Shown here piece after piece: positions 1-8,243 of a stretch of 53,620 bases of DNA (its first letter is position 1; each line of letters starts with the position of its first letter). This DNA comes from an uncultured Bacteroidia bacterium (GTDB lineage: Bacteria > Bacteroidota > Bacteroidia > Bacteroidales > UBA932). The notes beneath the pieces are model-generated. The model saw only the letters and a list, made by a program, of their open reading frames with translations, searched no databases and had not been told where the DNA came from. Location: positions 1 to 53,620 of the forward strand of contig CADCHE010000013.1 of assembly GCA_902801205.1 (NCBI GenBank). Direction: 5' to 3'. The translations under genes and the position numbers were made by a program.

Positions 1-68
1 AGAAGTTAAGCCCGCCATCGCCGATGGTACTGCCCCACCAGGTGGGAGAGTAGGCAGCTGCCGTTCTT
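1..68 (+). rRNA. rrf: 5S ribosomal RNA, 3' part
   Basis: The first 68 bases match the 3' half of a Bacteroidota 5S rRNA: the GAAGTTAAGC loop region near the start, then GGTGGGAGAGTAGG and a terminal CCGTTCTT. The 5' half and the rest of the rRNA operon lie left of the window. An intrinsic terminator follows directly. The exact 3' end is inferred from the family pattern. Confidence 0.9.
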
Positions 69-70
69 CG

Positions 71-109
71 AGGTCCGGACCTTCACATCGAAGGCCCGGA
101 CCTTTTTTT
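71..109 (+). terminator. rRNA operon terminator
   Basis: AGGTCCGG (71-78) pairs with CCGGACCT (96-103) and is followed by a T-run. It lies directly after the 5S 3' end, so it ends the rRNA operon. Confidence 0.88.
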
Positions 110-152
110 GTCCCATCGTTGTTGCCGTCATCGCTATGTCAGCCCCGGGCGA

Positions 153-281
153 GTTGTACAGGCGAACCCGTGGCCGCCCGCGGCCCCGTGAGCGGGAGGG
201 ACCCGCGCCGACAGGCGTGGGAGGGATGGAGCGAAGCGGAAGGTTTGCCGTGCAAACGCCCGGAGCAGGCCTTCCCGGGTG
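153..281 (+). repeat. GC-rich dispersed repeat, copy 1
   Basis: About 129 bp repeated at 334-463 with a few substitutions and one small indel. Shared landmarks are GTGGCCGCCCGCGGCC, GTGAGCGGGAGG, GTGGGAGGGATGGAGCGAA and GGTTTGCCGTGCAAACG; the last is a small hairpin. Several frames are open here only because the base composition is high in GC; no coding pattern is convincing. Together with copy 2 it fills the 110-519 stretch, where I see no gene. Confidence 0.85.
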
Positions 282-333
282 CAAAGTCGGTCCTCAATGC
301 TCTCGAACCTCCTCTGCAGGCCCTTCTGGGCGG

Positions 334-463
334 GTTGCACAGGCGAACCCGTGGCCGCCCGCGGCCTCGTGAGCGGGAGGGGCCCGCGCCGAATGGCGTG
401 GGAGGGATGGAGCGAAACGGAAGGTTTGCCGTGCAAACGCCTGGGAGCAGGCCTTCCCGGGTG
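334..463 (+). repeat. GC-rich dispersed repeat, copy 2
   Basis: Second copy of the 153-281 repeat in the same orientation, 181 bp further on, with about 50 bp of unrelated sequence between. A diverged partial copy in the opposite orientation lies at 40884-40960. Confidence 0.85.
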
Positions 464-519
464 GCCTCCCAGCGCCCGGAAGTGTCGCACAGGAGCCGCA
501 TGCTCTTGCCTGTCCCCCT

Positions 520-549
520 TTTGTTTTTCAAGGGAGTTTATTATCTTTG
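520..549 (+). promoter_or_regulatory. Bacteroidota promoter for the glycosidase operon
   Basis: TTTG (520-523), 18-bp spacer, then TATCTTTG (542-549), an exact TAnnTTTG box. Transcription would start near 555. This decides the start of the next gene: an upstream TTG at 547 lies inside the box, so the ATG at 571 is used. Confidence 0.8.
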
Positions 550-570
550 AAACGGATAATCCACCTGCTC

Positions 571-3500
571 ATGAGAATTCGCACCATCCTCCTCGCGATC
601 CTGCTGCTGCTGGCCGTTCCGGGCTTTTCCGGGGAACGCCGCGATCTGCTGGCCGGCCGGTACAATCGAGCCGATGTCGCACGGCACTGCAACAACGGCT
701 TCGACTGGGTAAAGTACCCCGCATACGCAGACCGCGAGGCATGGAAGCAGGTCCCGGAAGCGACGCGCCGCGCCTGCATCGCAGAAGGCGAGAAGTACCT
801 CGGGTATTCCTGGCCCGCCATGCTCCCGACGATGTATTTGGAATTCAGCCGCTCCGGGAATCGCCAAGTCATCGATGAGGCAATCGCGCGCCGGCTCACG
901 GCCCTTCGTGCCCTATTCTATGCGGAGCTGATGGAAGGGGAAGGACGCTTCCTGGACGATATCATCAACGGCGTTTTCACGTACTGTGAGCAGACCTATT
1001 GGGGAATGTCCGCCACCTTCTACCTGTATGCGTACGGCGACTCCCAATCGCATCCGAAAACCAAACTTCCGGACGCCTCGAACCCCGTCATCGACCTGTA
1101 CGTCGGCGATGTCGCCTCCACGCTTTCCTGGATCTGGTATTTCCTGCATGAGGAATTCGACAAGGTCAGCCCCATCATCAACAAGCGGCTGACCGCGGAA
1201 CTGCGTGCGAAGGTCCTGCAGCCCTTCTACACGCGGAACGATCTCTGGTGGATCACCGGCTGGAACCGGGGGGATGTCAACAACTGGACCCCTTGGTGCA
1301 ACTACAATGTCCTGACGACCATCCTCCTGATCGAAGACGATCCGGCCAAGCGGCTGGACGGCGTCTACAAGACCATGCAGTCCGTCGACCTCTTCATCAA
1401 CGTGTATCCCGAGGACGGCGGCTGCAACGAAGGCCCCTCCTACTGGGGACATGCCGTCGGCTTCCTGTTCAACTACCTTTCCCTCCTGGAGGATTTCACA
1501 CAGGGCGGAATCAGCATCTTCGACCAGCCGATCATCAGCGAGATGGGCCGGTACATCTTCAAACTCTATATCGGCGGGGGAGAGAACTACGTCAATTTCG
1601 CGGACGCCCCCGGGAAGATCGCCCATGACGGGCTCCGCATAGCGCGGTTCGGCCAGCGGGTCGGTGACGCGCAGCTGGCCGGTTTCGGCCGTTTCCTGCA
1701 TGAAAGCCGTGAGGGGAACGTGCCCCTGTCCGGCGATATCGGACAGACCCTTTCGAATCTCTTCGATGATACGTCCGGAACAGCTCCGCACGAGGTGCTG
1801 GTACCGGAGGCCTATCTGCCCGACTTGGAAGTGGCCGTGGGACGCGACCGGGGCGATGCCACGGAAGGCTTTTTCTTCGCGGCGAAGGGCGGGAACAATG
1901 CCGAGCACCACAACCACAACGACGTAGGCTCCTTCGTCCTGTACTATGACGGACAGCCCGTCTTCATCGACCCGGGCGTGGGAACGTATACCCGGGAGAC
2001 CTTCAGCGCCGACCGATACAAGATCTGGACCATGCAGTCCGGCTATCATAACCTTCCGATTATCAACGGGATGATGGAATATCCCGGTTCCGGCGCCCGG
2101 GCCGCGGGCTGCACTTTCCGGGCGACGCCCTCGCAGGTGGAATTCTCCGCCGACATCGCCCCTGCCTATCCCGCGGAGGCCGGCGTCTCCTCCTGGATCC
2201 GGAAATACGTCCTGCGGCGCCGGAAAGCTTTTACCATCACGGACACGTTTACACTGACCGGAAGCGGAGAATCGCAGATCGTCTTCATGACGCCCCTTCC
2301 CTGCGAGCAGCAAGGCGGCGCGCTGTCCTTCTCCCTCGGCCGGTCCGTGCTCCGGCTCGCCTATCCGGCTTCCCGCCTCGACTTCCGCGTCGAAGAAATC
2401 CCGCTGGACGACCCCCGCCTTTCCCGTGTCTGGGGCGAGCGGATCTTCCGGATCGTCTTCACACGCAAGGGAAACCGCGCGCACGACAGCCTTTCCTTCG
2501 AAGTGACGGCCGCGCCGGCACCGAAGTCGGCAACGGCTCCGGAACGGTCTTGCGAGGAAGTCCGGCGCATCGTCGACAAGGCCGTTTCCTGGCAGAAAGA
2601 CCATATGCCTACCCGGGGACGTGCCATCTACAACCCCCGGTATACCGGCTGGGCGGACGGCGTCTTCCTGAGCGCCGTGGCGGAATGGACACAGGCCGTC
2701 GGCAACGAGGGACTGCGTGCCTGGGTGAAAGAAGTGGCGGAGCAGGTGAACTACGAACCGGCGGCGTGGACGCTGAATCCGGCGAACGACATCGCCGTCT
2801 GCATGCTGTACGCCAATCTCTACCGGGAAGACCCGAAACCCCGCTTCCTGATCGATACGATCGCGGATTACGGCCGGCAGCTCGAAGTGCTCCGGGGCGG
2901 CTGGAAGATGATCGGACCGACTGTCGAGCGGCTCGACTACATGATGAAAGACTATCCGCAGATGGACGACGACCTGGACTTCAACCTGTCCCGGAACCAG
3001 GTGCGCTGGTGCTGGTGCGACGCCCTGTACATGGCGGCGCCGACCTTCGCGGCCTTCGCCGATATCACCGGTGATGTCCGGTACCGCGATTTCATGAAGC
3101 AGGAGTTCTGGCGTACGGTGCGCGCCCTGTATGATACGGAAGAGCATCTTTTCTACCGGGACACGCGCTATAAGACGATCCGCAGCCGCAACGGCGCCAA
3201 GATGTTCTGGGGCCGCGGGAACGGCTGGTCCGTCGGCGCGATCGTGCGGGTGCTGGAAAACCTGCCCCCGGACGATCCCGACCGCGGAAAGTTCGAGCAG
3301 CTCCTGCGGGAAATGCTCTCCCGGCTGGTCACCCTGCAGGACGCGGAAGGGTACTGGAACACCTCCCTGCTCGACCGGGAGTTTTACCCGAATCCGGAAA
3401 CCAGCGCGTCGGGGTTCATCGCCTACGGCCTGTGGTGGGGAATCAACCACGGCGTCCTGCCGGCAGGGGAGTATCTCCCGGCGGCGTGGAAGGCCTGGGA

Positions 3501-3693
3501 CGCCCTGGTGCGCGCCGTCCATCCCGACGGGATGCTGGGCTCCGTACAGGCCATCGGAGACGCTCCAGAGAACATCACACCTGAAAAGAACGAAGTATAT
3601 GGCACCGCCGCCTTCGCGCTGGCGGGCAAAGAAGTGTATCAATATCTGTCAACCACACAATCAACCACACAATCAACCACACAATCCTTATGA
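571..3693 (+). CDS. secreted heparinase II/III - GH105 fusion protein
   Basis: 1040 aa. A signal peptide (MRIRTILLAILLLLAVPGF) predicts export. Residues about 40-640 look like a heparinase II/III polysaccharide lyase: a helical N-terminal part with GWNRGDVNNWTPWCNYN, then the beta-sandwich with AEHHNHNDVGSF near residue 446. Residues about 660-1030 look like GH105/GH88 unsaturated glycuronyl hydrolase: WCWCDALYMAAP, with D817 the likely catalytic Asp, and FWGRGNGWSVGAI near 882. The lyase would leave a 4,5-unsaturated uronic acid end and the GH105 part would remove it, so the fusion couples two successive steps (inference). Substrate is unknown. The ATG at 571 is chosen over a TTG at 547 because the promoter box covers the latter. 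The C-terminus carries three in-frame 12-bp repeats, and the stop overlaps the next start (ATGA). Confidence 0.82.
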   Translation: MRIRTILLAILLLLAVPGFSGERRDLLAGRYNRADVARHCNNGFDWVKYPAYADREAWKQVPEATRRACIAEGEKYLGYSWPAMLPTMYLEFSRSGNRQVIDEAIARRLTALRALFYAELMEGEGRFLDDIINGVFTYCEQTYWGMSATFYLYAYGDSQSHPKTKLPDASNPVIDLYVGDVASTLSWIWYFLHEEFDKVSPIINKRLTAELRAKVLQPFYTRNDLWWITGWNRGDVNNWTPWCNYNVLTTILLIEDDPAKRLDGVYKTMQSVDLFINVYPEDGGCNEGPSYWGHAVGFLFNYLSLLEDFTQGGISIFDQPIISEMGRYIFKLYIGGGENYVNFADAPGKIAHDGLRIARFGQRVGDAQLAGFGRFLHESREGNVPLSGDIGQTLSNLFDDTSGTAPHEVLVPEAYLPDLEVAVGRDRGDATEGFFFAAKGGNNAEHHNHNDVGSFVLYYDGQPVFIDPGVGTYTRETFSADRYKIWTMQSGYHNLPIINGMMEYPGSGARAAGCTFRATPSQVEFSADIAPAYPAEAGVSSWIRKYVLRRRKAFTITDTFTLTGSGESQIVFMTPLPCEQQGGALSFSLGRSVLRLAYPASRLDFRVEEIPLDDPRLSRVWGERIFRIVFTRKGNRAHDSLSFEVTAAPAPKSATAPERSCEEVRRIVDKAVSWQKDHMPTRGRAIYNPRYTGWADGVFLSAVAEWTQAVGNEGLRAWVKEVAEQVNYEPAAWTLNPANDIAVCMLYANLYREDPKPRFLIDTIADYGRQLEVLRGGWKMIGPTVERLDYMMKDYPQMDDDLDFNLSRNQVRWCWCDALYMAAPTFAAFADITGDVRYRDFMKQEFWRTVRALYDTEEHLFYRDTRYKTIRSRNGAKMFWGRGNGWSVGAIVRVLENLPPDDPDRGKFEQLLREMLSRLVTLQDAEGYWNTSLLDREFYPNPETSASGFIAYGLWWGINHGVLPAGEYLPAAWKAWDALVRAVHPDGMLGSVQAIGDAPENITPEKNEVYGTAAFALAGKEVYQYLSTTQSTTQSTTQSL
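3649..3684 (+). repeat. 12-bp tandem repeat x3 at the end of the fusion gene
   Basis: Three perfect copies of TCAACCACACAA encode an STTQ-type tail just before the stop. The unit is a multiple of three, so copy-number change would lengthen or shorten the tail without shifting the frame. Confidence 0.9.
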
Positions 3694-5762
3694 TGAATCT
3701 CCGTCGTTTCTTCCGTGCCGCCCTTGTCGGCCTGCTCTGTCTCGCCCCGGCGGCCCTTTCCGCCCATTCGGACCTTTCCCTGGAGAAAGGAATGCCCTCC
3801 GCTGAGCGCTGGGCGGCCCAGCATTTCAAGAAAGGCGTCCTGCCGCCCTTCTCCTTCCGGCTGGACGGCGTCTCTTCCGACACCTTCCTCCGCAAGTGGA
3901 AATTCAGCGTTTCCACCGCACCGGAAGGCGGAAAGACCTATTGTTGGCAGGACCCTTCCACCGGCCTGCGCGTCTTCTGCAAGGTCGACCTCTTCCCGGA
4001 TTTCAACGCGGTCGAGTGGGTCGTCTCCTTCCGGAACGACGGTACCGGCGACAGTCCGCAGATTTCCGACGTCCATGCGGCAGACCTGCAGATCCGCCGG
4101 GCGTCGTCATCCGAAACGTTCGTCCTCAACCACCTGAACGGCAGCCTGGGTGCGAACCACGATTTCGCTCCCTTCTATGACGAGCTGACTCCCGGCCCCG
4201 GCCTGACCTTCCAGCCCCTCGAAGGCCGTTCCACCTCCGGCGCGTTCCCGTATTACAACATCATCGTGACGGGGAAGGAGGATGTCGGCGTCGTCTTCTC
4301 CATCGGCTGGAGCGGCATCTGGAAGGCCTCTTTCGCCCTGGAGGAAGACCATGCGGACCGCCTCGGCGTCCAGTCCGGCCTGAGCGGCTTCGACGCCTTC
4401 CTGCATGCAGGCGAGGAAGTCCGGATGCCCCGTTATTCCCTGATGTTCTGGCAGGGCGGCCATGGTGCGTTGAACATGACGGGCAACAACAAGTTCCGTC
4501 GTTTCGTGCTGGCGCACCATTCGCGCATGATTGACGGCCGGGCGGCGATGTATCCCCTCTGCGGCGGATTCAACTGGGGGGAACCGGCCCCGCTCAACGA
4601 GTACACGGGCATGACGGCCGACTACGGGAAGTTCCTGATCGACCGCTATGCCGACTTCGACATCACCCCCGATGCCATGTGGCTGGACGCCGGCTGGTAC
4701 AAACGCGCCGCGGACTGGCGCACCGGCAAGAACTGGTACAACACGGTCGGTTCCTGGATGGAAGATCCGGTCCGTTTCCCGAACACGTTGCGCGAAATCT
4801 CCGACCGGGCGCACGAGCGCGGCATGAAGATGATGGTCTGGTTCGAGCCGGAACGCGTCTTCAAGGACTCCGACATCTACCTGGCGCACCGGGACTGGCT
4901 GATCACCGTGCCCGGCGAGGAGAATAATTTCCTGCTCAACCTGGGCAATCCGGAGGCCTGCCGTTGGCTGACCCGCCATATCGGCGATTTCCTCGATTCG
5001 CGCGGCATCGACTACTACCGCCAGGACTTCAACATCGACCCGGCACCCATCTGGGCGGCGACGGACGAGCCTGGCCGGAAGGGCATCACGGAGATCAAGT
5101 ACATCGAAGGGCTTTATGCCTACTGGGACGGCCTGCTGGCCCGTTTCCCGCAGATGCTGATCGACAACTGCGCCGGCGGCGGACGGCGGCTCGACCTCGA
5201 GCTGATCGGCCGTGGCGCCCCGCTCTGGCGGACCGACTATTCCTACGGCGAAGTGAACGGCTACCAGAACCAGACCTACGGCCTGGAATGGTTCCTTCCC
5301 CTGCACGGGACCGGTGTCTATGAGACCGACCGCTATGCCTCCCGCTCGGCCTATTCCAGCGCGATGGTGATGAACTTCAAGCTGACCGACGGCCGCTTCA
5401 ATTTCTTCGAGATGAAGCGCGTCTATGACGAGTACCGTTCGCTGCAGCCTTATTACGTGGAAGACTATTATCCGCTCACCGGCGTGGACGACATCACTTC
5501 GCCCGGCCGCTGGATCGCCTATCAGCTGCACCGTCCTTCCGATGATACGGGCTGCGTGCTGGCGTTCCGCCGTCCGGAGAGCCGGGAGGATTCCTGCACG
5601 GTCTGCCTGCAGGGGCTCACTCCGGAGCGGACCTATGTGCTGACGGATGCGGACTCCGGCGCGCAGGTTTCCCTGACCGGCGCGCAGCTGGCCGAAGGGT
5701 ATACGCTCCGGCTGCCGGACCCGCGTTCGAGCCTGCTGCTCCGCTTCGCCCCGGCGAAGTAG
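3690..5762 (+). CDS. secreted GH36-type alpha-galactosidase
   Basis: 690 aa with a signal peptide (RAALVGLLCLAPAALSA). N-terminal beta-sandwich, then a TIM barrel with WLDAGWYK, WFEPERV, YYRQDFNIDP, DNCAGGGRRLDLE and WRTDYSYG. The putative nucleophile D446 (RQDFN) and acid/base D516 (WRTDYS) are 70 residues apart, the spacing I recall for characterised GH36 enzymes. It would remove terminal alpha-galactose, or a related sugar, outside the cytoplasm. It overlaps the fusion gene by four bases (ATGA), so the two are probably translationally coupled. A strong hairpin terminator follows. Family is confident; substrate is not. Confidence 0.85.
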   Translation: MMNLRRFFRAALVGLLCLAPAALSAHSDLSLEKGMPSAERWAAQHFKKGVLPPFSFRLDGVSSDTFLRKWKFSVSTAPEGGKTYCWQDPSTGLRVFCKVDLFPDFNAVEWVVSFRNDGTGDSPQISDVHAADLQIRRASSSETFVLNHLNGSLGANHDFAPFYDELTPGPGLTFQPLEGRSTSGAFPYYNIIVTGKEDVGVVFSIGWSGIWKASFALEEDHADRLGVQSGLSGFDAFLHAGEEVRMPRYSLMFWQGGHGALNMTGNNKFRRFVLAHHSRMIDGRAAMYPLCGGFNWGEPAPLNEYTGMTADYGKFLIDRYADFDITPDAMWLDAGWYKRAADWRTGKNWYNTVGSWMEDPVRFPNTLREISDRAHERGMKMMVWFEPERVFKDSDIYLAHRDWLITVPGEENNFLLNLGNPEACRWLTRHIGDFLDSRGIDYYRQDFNIDPAPIWAATDEPGRKGITEIKYIEGLYAYWDGLLARFPQMLIDNCAGGGRRLDLELIGRGAPLWRTDYSYGEVNGYQNQTYGLEWFLPLHGTGVYETDRYASRSAYSSAMVMNFKLTDGRFNFFEMKRVYDEYRSLQPYYVEDYYPLTGVDDITSPGRWIAYQLHRPSDDTGCVLAFRRPESREDSCTVCLQGLTPERTYVLTDADSGAQVSLTGAQLAEGYTLRLPDPRSSLLLRFAPAK

Positions 5763-5785
5763 GGAACCGGCTGGCCGGTCAAACG

Positions 5786-5821
5786 AAAACACCCGCTCCG
5801 GATGCCCGGGGCGGGTGTTTT
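5786..5821. terminator. bidirectional terminator
   Basis: AAAACACCCGC (5786-5796) pairs with GCGGGTGTTTT (5811-5821). A-rich and T-rich flanks on both sides let it end the glycosidase operon from the left and the tRNA transcript from the right. Confidence 0.88.
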
Positions 5822-5822
5822 G

Positions 5823-5895
5823 TCTGGATGACTGGACTTGAACCAGCGACCTCCTGGTCCCTAACCAGGTGCGCTACCAACTGCGCTACATCCAG
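5823..5895 (-). tRNA. tRNA-Pro, anticodon AGG
   Basis: 73 nt, full cloverleaf on the minus strand: acceptor CTGGATG/CATCCAG, D stem GCGC/GCGC, anticodon stem CCTGG/CCAGG around the loop TTAGGGA, T arm with TTCAAGT. With U33 in place the anticodon is AGG, read as proline (CCU). C1-G72, A73 and G36-G37 fit proline identity. CCA is not encoded. An A34 anticodon on tRNA-Pro is unusual in bacteria (see findings). Confidence 0.85.
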
Positions 5896-5914
5896 ATTGC
5901 CGCTTTTGCGGCTG

Positions 5915-5946
5915 CAAATATAATTCCTTTTTCCGGAATTGCCAAA
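5915..5946 (-). promoter_or_regulatory. promoter of the tRNA gene
   Basis: Reading the minus strand: TTTG (5946-5943), 20-bp spacer, TATATTTG (5922-5915). Both boxes match the Bacteroidota consensus. The mature tRNA begins 19 nt downstream of the box. Confidence 0.8.
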
Positions 5947-5965
5947 TAATGCCGGAAAGAATTAT
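5920..5965 (-). terminator. likely gpmA terminator
   Basis: Imperfect inverted repeat: ATAATTC...TTTCCGG (5920-5936) against CCGGAAAGAATTAT (5952-5965). It overlaps the gpmA stop codon and the tRNA promoter. No long T-run follows, so termination strength is uncertain. Confidence 0.5.
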
Positions 5966-6711
5966 TTTTTCGCGGTGCCCTGCTTGGCGACGGCTTCCTG
6001 CTTGCGCTTCAGCTCTTCGGGATCGGCGAGGTAGTAATCCTTGACGAGGTTCAGGTCGTCGTCGAACTCGAAGACGTACGGCGTCGCGGTCGGGATGTTC
6101 AGGCCGACGATGTCCTTGTCGGAGATGTTCAGCAGGTGCTTCACCACGCCGCGGAGGCTGTTGCCGTGGGCGACGACGACGATGTTGTCATGCTCCTTGA
6201 GGGCGGGGAAGATCTCGCACTCCCAGTAGGGCATCACACGCTCGATGCACTGCTTGAGGGCTTCCGTGCGCGGGACGTACTGGTCGGGGACGAGGGCGTA
6301 GCGCGGGTCGAGGGTGGCGCTGTTGGGGTCGTCTTCCGGGAGGGGAAGCGGCTCCACGTCGAAGCTGCGGCGCCAGATGAGCACCTGCTCGTCACCGTAC
6401 TTGGCGGCGGTTTCGGCCTTGTTCAACCCCTGGAGCATGCCGTAATGCTTCTCGTTGAGGCGCCAGGTCTTCTTGACGGGGATCCAGTCCAGGTCCATCG
6501 CGTCCAGGACATTGTTGAGCGTCTTGATGGCGCGCTTGAGGTAGGACGTGTAGGCCACCTCGAAGGTGATGCCCGCTTCCTTGAGGGCCTTGCCGGCGTC
6601 CAGGGCTTCCTGGAGGCCTTTTTCGCTGAGGTCGACGTTCGTCCAGCCGGTAAAGCGGTTTTCTTTGTTCCACTGGCTTTCGCCGTGGCGGATAAGTACG
6701 ATTCTCTTCAT
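5962..6711 (-). CDS. gpmA: 2,3-bisphosphoglycerate-dependent phosphoglycerate mutase
   Basis: 249 aa, the usual length. It interconverts 3- and 2-phosphoglycerate in glycolysis and gluconeogenesis in the cytoplasm. It begins with [15 protein letters not shown], where the His of RHGES is the phosphorylated residue, and has RFTGW and the second catalytic His in [10 protein letters not shown]. The Lys-rich C-terminal tail is typical. It has its own promoter inside the 3' end of nth. Confidence 0.96.
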   Translation of the reverse strand: MKRIVLIRHGESQWNKENRFTGWTNVDLSEKGLQEALDAGKALKEAGITFEVAYTSYLKRAIKTLNNVLDAMDLDWIPVKKTWRLNEKHYGMLQGLNKAETAAKYGDEQVLIWRRSFDVEPLPLPEDDPNSATLDPRYALVPDQYVPRTEALKQCIERVMPYWECEIFPALKEHDNIVVVAHGNSLRGVVKHLLNISDKDIVGLNIPTATPYVFEFDDDLNLVKDYYLADPEELKRKQEAVAKQGTAKK

Positions 6712-6751
6712 GATATTGCGTTTTTTATCGTTGTTTTCCGTTTCGGGACTG

Positions 6752-6783
6752 CAAATTTAGGGAATGTGCGTGAAAAAGTCAAG
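6752..6783 (-). promoter_or_regulatory. promoter of gpmA
   Basis: Minus strand TAAATTTG (6759-6752), an exact TAnnTTTG box, with CTTG about 20 nt upstream (6783-6780). It leaves a leader of about 35 nt before the gpmA ATG. Confidence 0.7.
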
Positions 6784-7420
6784 CGCGCTGTCGGGCGGCG
6801 TAGTCGCGGCAGTACCATTTCAGCGGGCATTCCCCGCATTTGGGGTTGCGGGCCGTGCAGGTGTATCTCCCATGCAGGATGAGCCAGTGGTGCGCCTTGG
6901 CGCGCTGGTGGAGGGGAATCCGGCGCTCCAGTTCGTCGCTGACGGCTTCGGGCGTCTTGCCGTCGGAAAGGCCCAGCCGGTGCGAGACGCGGAAGACATG
7001 GGTGTCCACGGCGATGACGGGCTTGTCATAGACGATGGAGGCGACGACGCTGGCGGTTTTCCTCCCCACACCCGGGAGGCTCATCAGTTCGTCCAGGCCG
7101 GAAGGGACTTCGCCGCCGAATTCATCCTGCAGCTTGCGGGCTGTCGCGATGAGGTGCTCCGTCTTGCTGTTCGGGTAGGAAATGCTTTTTACATAGGGAT
7201 ATACGTCGTCGAACGAGGCGGCGGCCAGCGTGGCGGCGTCGGGGAAGCGGCGGAAGAGCTCCGGCGTGACCATGTTCACCCGGCGGTCCGTGCACTGCGC
7301 CGACAGGATGACGGCGACGAGCAGCTGGAACGGCGAGACGTAGTGCAGTTCCGACTGCAGCTCCCCGCGGTTCTCTTCGAACCAGCCCAGGATGGCGTCG
7401 TATCTCTCTTTCTTGGTCAT
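6779..7420 (-). CDS. nth: endonuclease III
   Basis: 213 aa, the normal length. Base-excision DNA glycosylase/AP lyase for oxidised pyrimidines. Helix-hairpin-helix LPGVGRKTA carries the catalytic Lys; VDTHVFR carries the catalytic Asp. The four Cys of the [4Fe-4S] cluster are spaced C-x6-C-x2-C-x5-C near the C-terminus ([17 protein letters not shown]). It starts 5 bp after the stop of the FtsE-like ATPase, so the two are probably co-transcribed. Confidence 0.96.
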   Translation of the reverse strand: MTKKERYDAILGWFEENRGELQSELHYVSPFQLLVAVILSAQCTDRRVNMVTPELFRRFPDAATLAAASFDDVYPYVKSISYPNSKTEHLIATARKLQDEFGGEVPSGLDELMSLPGVGRKTASVVASIVYDKPVIAVDTHVFRVSHRLGLSDGKTPEAVSDELERRIPLHQRAKAHHWLILHGRYTCTARNPKCGECPLKWYCRDYAARQRA

Positions 7421-7425
7421 CCGGC

Positions 7426-8160
7426 TCAGATCGTGAGGGCGAGGTCGATCACCTCGTTGTCGATGTTCTCCTCGCAGGTTTCGTCCTTGCAGACGAAGAC
7501 CCGGCCGTGGTATTTCTCGAAGATGGCGCGGTTGTGGGTGACCATCACGATCGCCGTCCCTTCCTCACGGTTGATCTTCGTGAGCAGGCGCATGATGCCG
7601 TCGGCCGTCTCGCCGTCCAGGTTGCCGGTGGGCTCGTCCGCGACGATCAGCTTCGGGCGGTTCAGGAGCGACCGCGCGATGGCGATGCGCTGCTGCTCGC
7701 CGCCGGAGAGCTGGTGCGGCATCTTGTGGGCCTTGTGCGTCATCCCGACGTCATCCAGCACCTCGCGGATCCGGCGGTCGGCCTCGCCACGGTCTTTCCA
7801 GCCCGTCGCGCGGAGGACAAAGTCGAGGTTCTCCTCGACCGTCCGGTCCATCAGCAGCTGGAAGTCCTGGAAGACGACGCCGATGCTGCGGCGCAGGAAG
7901 GGGATGTCGCGCTCGCGCAGGGTGTCGAGGCGGAAGCCGCAGACGGTCCCGGTACCTTTCTTCAGGGGCGTCTCCCCGATCATCGCGCGGATGATGGAGG
8001 TCTTGCCCGTGCCGACCTTCCCGACGATGTAGACGAAGTCACCTTCGCGGACCTCCATGTTCAGCCCATAGATGACGACATTGTCGCCGCCGGCGATGTC
8101 CGCATCGCGGAACTGGACCAGCGGAACGCTTTTTGCTGTTTTGTTGACGTTCTCTTCCAT
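7426..8160 (-). CDS. ftsE: FtsE-like ABC ATPase
   Basis: 244 aa. Cytoplasmic ATPase of the FtsE/LolD class: Walker [12 protein letters not shown]-loop VVFQDFQLL, signature [13 protein letters not shown], Walker [15 protein letters not shown]-loop MVTHN. In Bacteroidota such proteins work with FtsX in cell division, but no ftsX is next door, so the symbol rests on similarity. The ATG at 8160 is chosen; a GTG at 8169 overlaps the promoter box. Only about 8 nt separate the box from the ATG, so the mRNA has a very short leader or none. Confidence 0.8.
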   Translation of the reverse strand: MEENVNKTAKSVPLVQFRDADIAGGDNVVIYGLNMEVREGDFVYIVGKVGTGKTSIIRAMIGETPLKKGTGTVCGFRLDTLRERDIPFLRRSIGVVFQDFQLLMDRTVEENLDFVLRATGWKDRGEADRRIREVLDDVGMTHKAHKMPHQLSGGEQQRIAIARSLLNRPKLIVADEPTGNLDGETADGIMRLLTKINREEGTAIVMVTHNRAIFEKYHGRVFVCKDETCEENIDNEVIDLALTI

Positions 8161-8168
8161 AATTATCA

Positions 8169-8208
8169 CAAATATACTTCAAATTTCGGGTTTATTTGAG
8201 TAAATTTG
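8169..8208. promoter_or_regulatory. divergent promoters for ftsE and the TPR gene
   Basis: Minus strand: TATATTTG (8176-8169). Plus strand: TAAATTTG (8201-8208). Both are exact TAnnTTTG boxes; upstream TTTG elements are not clear. The plus transcript would begin about 30 nt before the TPR gene ATG at 8244. Confidence 0.7.
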
Positions 8209-8243
8209 TAGATTATTGAAAAAGACGATAAAATTGGTTCCAT

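Noticed and set aside
913-3642. Minus-strand open frame of 909 codons opposite the lyase-GH105 fusion
   Set aside because: Shadow frame caused by high GC at third positions. The plus-strand protein has clear domains and a promoter.
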